Shown here: piece after piece, positions 6,046-7,605 of the stretch
Numbering within the stretch: position 1 is the stretch's first letter
Layout of the letters: each line of letters begins with the position of its first letter
Assembly (NCBI GenBank): GCA_003160265.1
Contig: PLQY01000030.1
Location: 5,530-13,134, forward strand
Direction: 5' to 3'
DNA length: 7,605 nt
Source: Peptococcaceae bacterium
GTDB lineage: Bacteria > Bacillota > DSM-12270 > Thermacetogeniales > Thermacetogeniaceae
The notes under the pieces: model-generated
What the model was told of the DNA's origin: nothing
Database searches by the model: none
What the model saw: only the letters and a program-made list of their open reading frames with translations
Program-made: the position numbers and the translations under genes

Positions 6046-6648
6046 GTGATTGTGATCAGTTTACGGCGGCTGTGGCTGTTTATTATAGCACTGTTGGCCG
6101 TCCTGTGTGTCTTGTACATGCTGCAAAGCAGGTGGTTCTGGAAGATCTTCTACCCCTGGCCATACCGGGCTGAGATTACCCAGGTGGCCAAACCGCTGGA
6201 TATCGACCCCTACCTGTTGGTAGCCCTGGTCCGGGTGGAGAGCGGGTTTAAGGCCAATGCCATGTCGACTGCCGGCGCCAGGGGATTGATGCAGGTAATG
6301 CCGGACACTGCGGCCTGGACAGCTAGGCAGATCGGCATCCGGGACTACGATGAGAGCCAGCTCTATCAACCAGGGGTCAACCTGATGATCGGTAGCTGGT
6401 ACCTGGCTCACCTGTTTAAAGATTTCCACGGCAACCAGGTGACCGGGCTGGCGGCATACAATGCCGGACGCGGCAATGTTCAGACATGGCTGGATAATGG
6501 CTTATGGAAGGGGACCATAGCCGACGCCGACCGCATCCCTTTTCCGGAAACGCAGTTGTACCTGCGGGCGGTGATGAGAGACTACGAAATTTACAAGTAC
6601 CTGTACGCGGACCAGGGCCCAAAGACCTCCCTCCCTGGAGGAACTTGA
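6046..6648 (+). CDS. Membrane-anchored lytic transglycosylase (SLT domain)
   Basis: This 200-residue protein cleaves the MurNAc-GlcNAc bond in peptidoglycan, leaving a 1,6-anhydro end. A short basic N-terminus and one hydrophobic helix (about 9-26) act as signal anchor, placing the rest outside the membrane. The goose-lysozyme-like SLT domain spans about 45-190. The catalytic glutamate is E65 in ALVRVESGF, followed by GARGLMQVMP (77-86), the VNLMIGSWYL helix (111-120) and the AYNAG motif (137-141). It resembles small SleB/Slt-type enzymes found downstream of coaE in some Clostridia; the exact role (growth, sporulation or secretion) cannot be told. The start is GTG 6046, with GGGTGGG at 6032-6038 seven bases upstream. 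GTG 6052 is a possible alternative that would lose two residues. It lies 30 bases after coaE and is probably in the same transcript. Confidence 0.93.
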   Translation: MIVISLRRLWLFIIALLAVLCVLYMLQSRWFWKIFYPWPYRAEITQVAKPLDIDPYLLVALVRVESGFKANAMSTAGARGLMQVMPDTAAWTARQIGIRDYDESQLYQPGVNLMIGSWYLAHLFKDFHGNQVTGLAAYNAGRGNVQTWLDNGLWKGTIADADRIPFPETQLYLRAVMRDYEIYKYLYADQGPKTSLPGGT

Positions 6649-6690
6649 CGTCCGGGCGGCAAATATTGCTTGATTACAAATAAAAACAGA

Positions 6691-6759
6691 TAAGGGTCAT
6701 AAGACGGTTAGACCCCTCATAGGATATACCAGTAATTGGTATCCGGGAGGGGTTAAAAT
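6691..6759 (+). promoter_or_regulatory. Leader with mutually exclusive stems and a hideable ribosome-binding site
   Basis: In the leader of the solute-binding-protein gene, GACCCCTC (6711-6718) has two partners. Upstream, GGGTC (6694-6698) pairs with GACCC (6711-6715). Downstream, GAGGGGT (6747-6753), which is the SD itself, pairs perfectly over 7 bp with ACCCCTC (6712-6718). The two stems cannot coexist. The SD-hiding stem encloses another hairpin, GG-ATACC/GGTAT-CC (6722-6744) with a two-base bulge, so the sequestered form is a stacked stem-loop. No T-run follows, so control would be at translation. No known riboswitch class was recognised. It may also be part of an intergenic processing site. 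Pairings are seen; the switch is inferred. Confidence 0.45.
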
Positions 6760-7605
6760 ATGTGGCGCAGGGTTTATCTTCAGGCAAACAGGTTCAACCG
6801 CTGGAAGTTTATTTTAGCAATTGTTGGATGTTTGATCTTGCTGGCATTGGTGATGTTCCGCACCATGTCACCGGGCCCGGCGCTTGCGGTCCAGATTGCC
6901 AGCCCTCCGGCTTCGCTCGACCCGGCCAGCGCCTCCTCTTATGGGGAGAAACTGATCGACAGCGCTCTGTATGAAACATTGGTCGCCTATGATCCGGAGA
7001 AGCATCTCTGCCAGGGACTCCTGGCGGATAAGTGGGACATCTCCCAGGGGGGCAGCGTCTACACCTTTTACTTGCGTAAAGGCCTCTGCTTTCATGATGG
7101 CGCCCAGGTAACAGCGCAGGATGTCAAGGACAGTTGGGAAAGGGTGCTGAACCCTGGCATGGGCAACTGCGGCTACCTGCTGGATAACGTGGTTGGGAGT
7201 GATGGCCTCGCCAATGGCAGCGCCAAAGATGTCAGTGGGCTGGTGGTGGTCGATCAGTACACGTTGAGAGTTGTCCTGAAAGAGCCGGACTGGATCTTTC
7301 CCGCCGTAGCCAGCAGCCCCAGTCTGGCGATTGTAAGCCAGAGGGCCGTTGCCAGGTATGGACCGGACTACGGAAAGAAAGTGGGCGCTGTTGCCGGAAC
7401 GGGCCCCTTTCGCCTGGTAGCCTGGGACAAGGACAAGGTGGTGCTGCAGCGCAACACGAGGTATGCCGGGTCCCGGCCACAGTTGAAGACCCTGACTTTT
7501 CTGGTAGTAAACGGGCCGCAGGAGATTACCGGGCTTTACGAGGCTGGAAAGCTGGATGTCCTGGCAGAAGCTCCGGCCCAGGTACTGTCGTCACTGTCCT
7601 CCGCA
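6760..7605 (+). CDS. ABC transporter solute-binding protein, family 5 (partial, 3' end outside the window)
   Basis: The frame stays open from ATG 6760 to the right edge, giving 282 residues of a protein of the DppA/OppA/NikA family, whose members capture peptides, nickel or related ligands outside the membrane for an ABC importer. The N-terminus is basic, then has a hydrophobic segment (17-33, FILAIVGCLILLALVMF) and a possible cleavage site after PALA (residue 43). The IVGC at 21-24 resembles a lipobox, but a long hydrophobic run follows it, so a signal peptide or anchor seems more likely. Family signatures are LADKWDISQGGSVYTFYLRKGLCFHDGAQVTAQDVKDSWERVL (about 88-130) and GTGPFRLVAWDKDKVVLQRN (about 215-234). 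The SD GGGAGGGG lies at 6745-6752, inside a possible sequestering stem. Permease and ATPase genes are not visible, so the ligand is unknown. About half of the usual length of the family is present. Confidence 0.9.
   Translation, partial: MWRRVYLQANRFNRWKFILAIVGCLILLALVMFRTMSPGPALAVQIASPPASLDPASASSYGEKLIDSALYETLVAYDPEKHLCQGLLADKWDISQGGSVYTFYLRKGLCFHDGAQVTAQDVKDSWERVLNPGMGNCGYLLDNVVGSDGLANGSAKDVSGLVVVDQYTLRVVLKEPDWIFPAVASSPSLAIVSQRAVARYGPDYGKKVGAVAGTGPFRLVAWDKDKVVLQRNTRYAGSRPQLKTLTFLVVNGPQEITGLYEAGKLDVLAEAPAQVLSSLSSA

Noticed and set aside
6762..6974. GTG-started open frame in a second frame over the solute-binding protein
   Set aside because: The ATG 6760 frame gives clear family 5 solute-binding motifs and stays open to the window edge; the other frame has none.

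Overview
The window looks like a chromosomal housekeeping segment from a Gram-positive, moderately GC-rich Clostridia-type Firmicute, possibly a Peptococcaceae-like lineage. The evidence is a DUF3842 gene, the polA-mutM-coaE order known from Firmicutes, a Bacillus-type proofreading-deficient DNA polymerase I, and purine-rich Shine-Dalgarno (SD) sequences. The species cannot be named from sequence alone. All recognised genes are on the + strand, and no plasmid, phage, CRISPR or transposase gene was seen.

Layout: 1-201 is a leader with a candidate promoter and two dyad symmetries. 202-624 is a DUF3842 protein. 684-1439 is a YebC/TACO1-family protein, followed by a good intrinsic terminator (1496-1530). 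A fresh extended -10 promoter (1544-1552) then drives polA (1619-4300), which overlaps mutM (4293-5138) by 8 bases. A 289-base non-coding gap (5139-5427) is packed with long perfect inverted repeats in two modules. It is followed by coaE (5428-6015), a membrane-anchored lytic transglycosylase (6046-6648), a leader whose folds can hide the SD (6691-6759), and an ABC-type family 5 solute-binding protein that runs off the right edge (6760-7605).

Function: polA and mutM form a translationally coupled DNA repair pair. MutM excises oxidised purines, and Pol I fills the gap. coaE makes coenzyme A, and the transglycosylase cuts peptidoglycan at the outer face of the membrane. The solute-binding protein presumably feeds a peptide, nickel or similar importer that is not visible here. 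DUF3842 has no known function, and YebC-family proteins act in translation or as regulators.

The most unusual parts are non-coding. In the mutM-coaE gap, two adjacent modules each have crossed (A-B-A'-B') complementary arms, which suggests a structured RNA or a non-autonomous mobile element. Upstream of the solute-binding protein, one pyrimidine-rich strand can pair either with an upstream segment or with the ribosome-binding site, as in a translational switch. No complete novel protein system was found.
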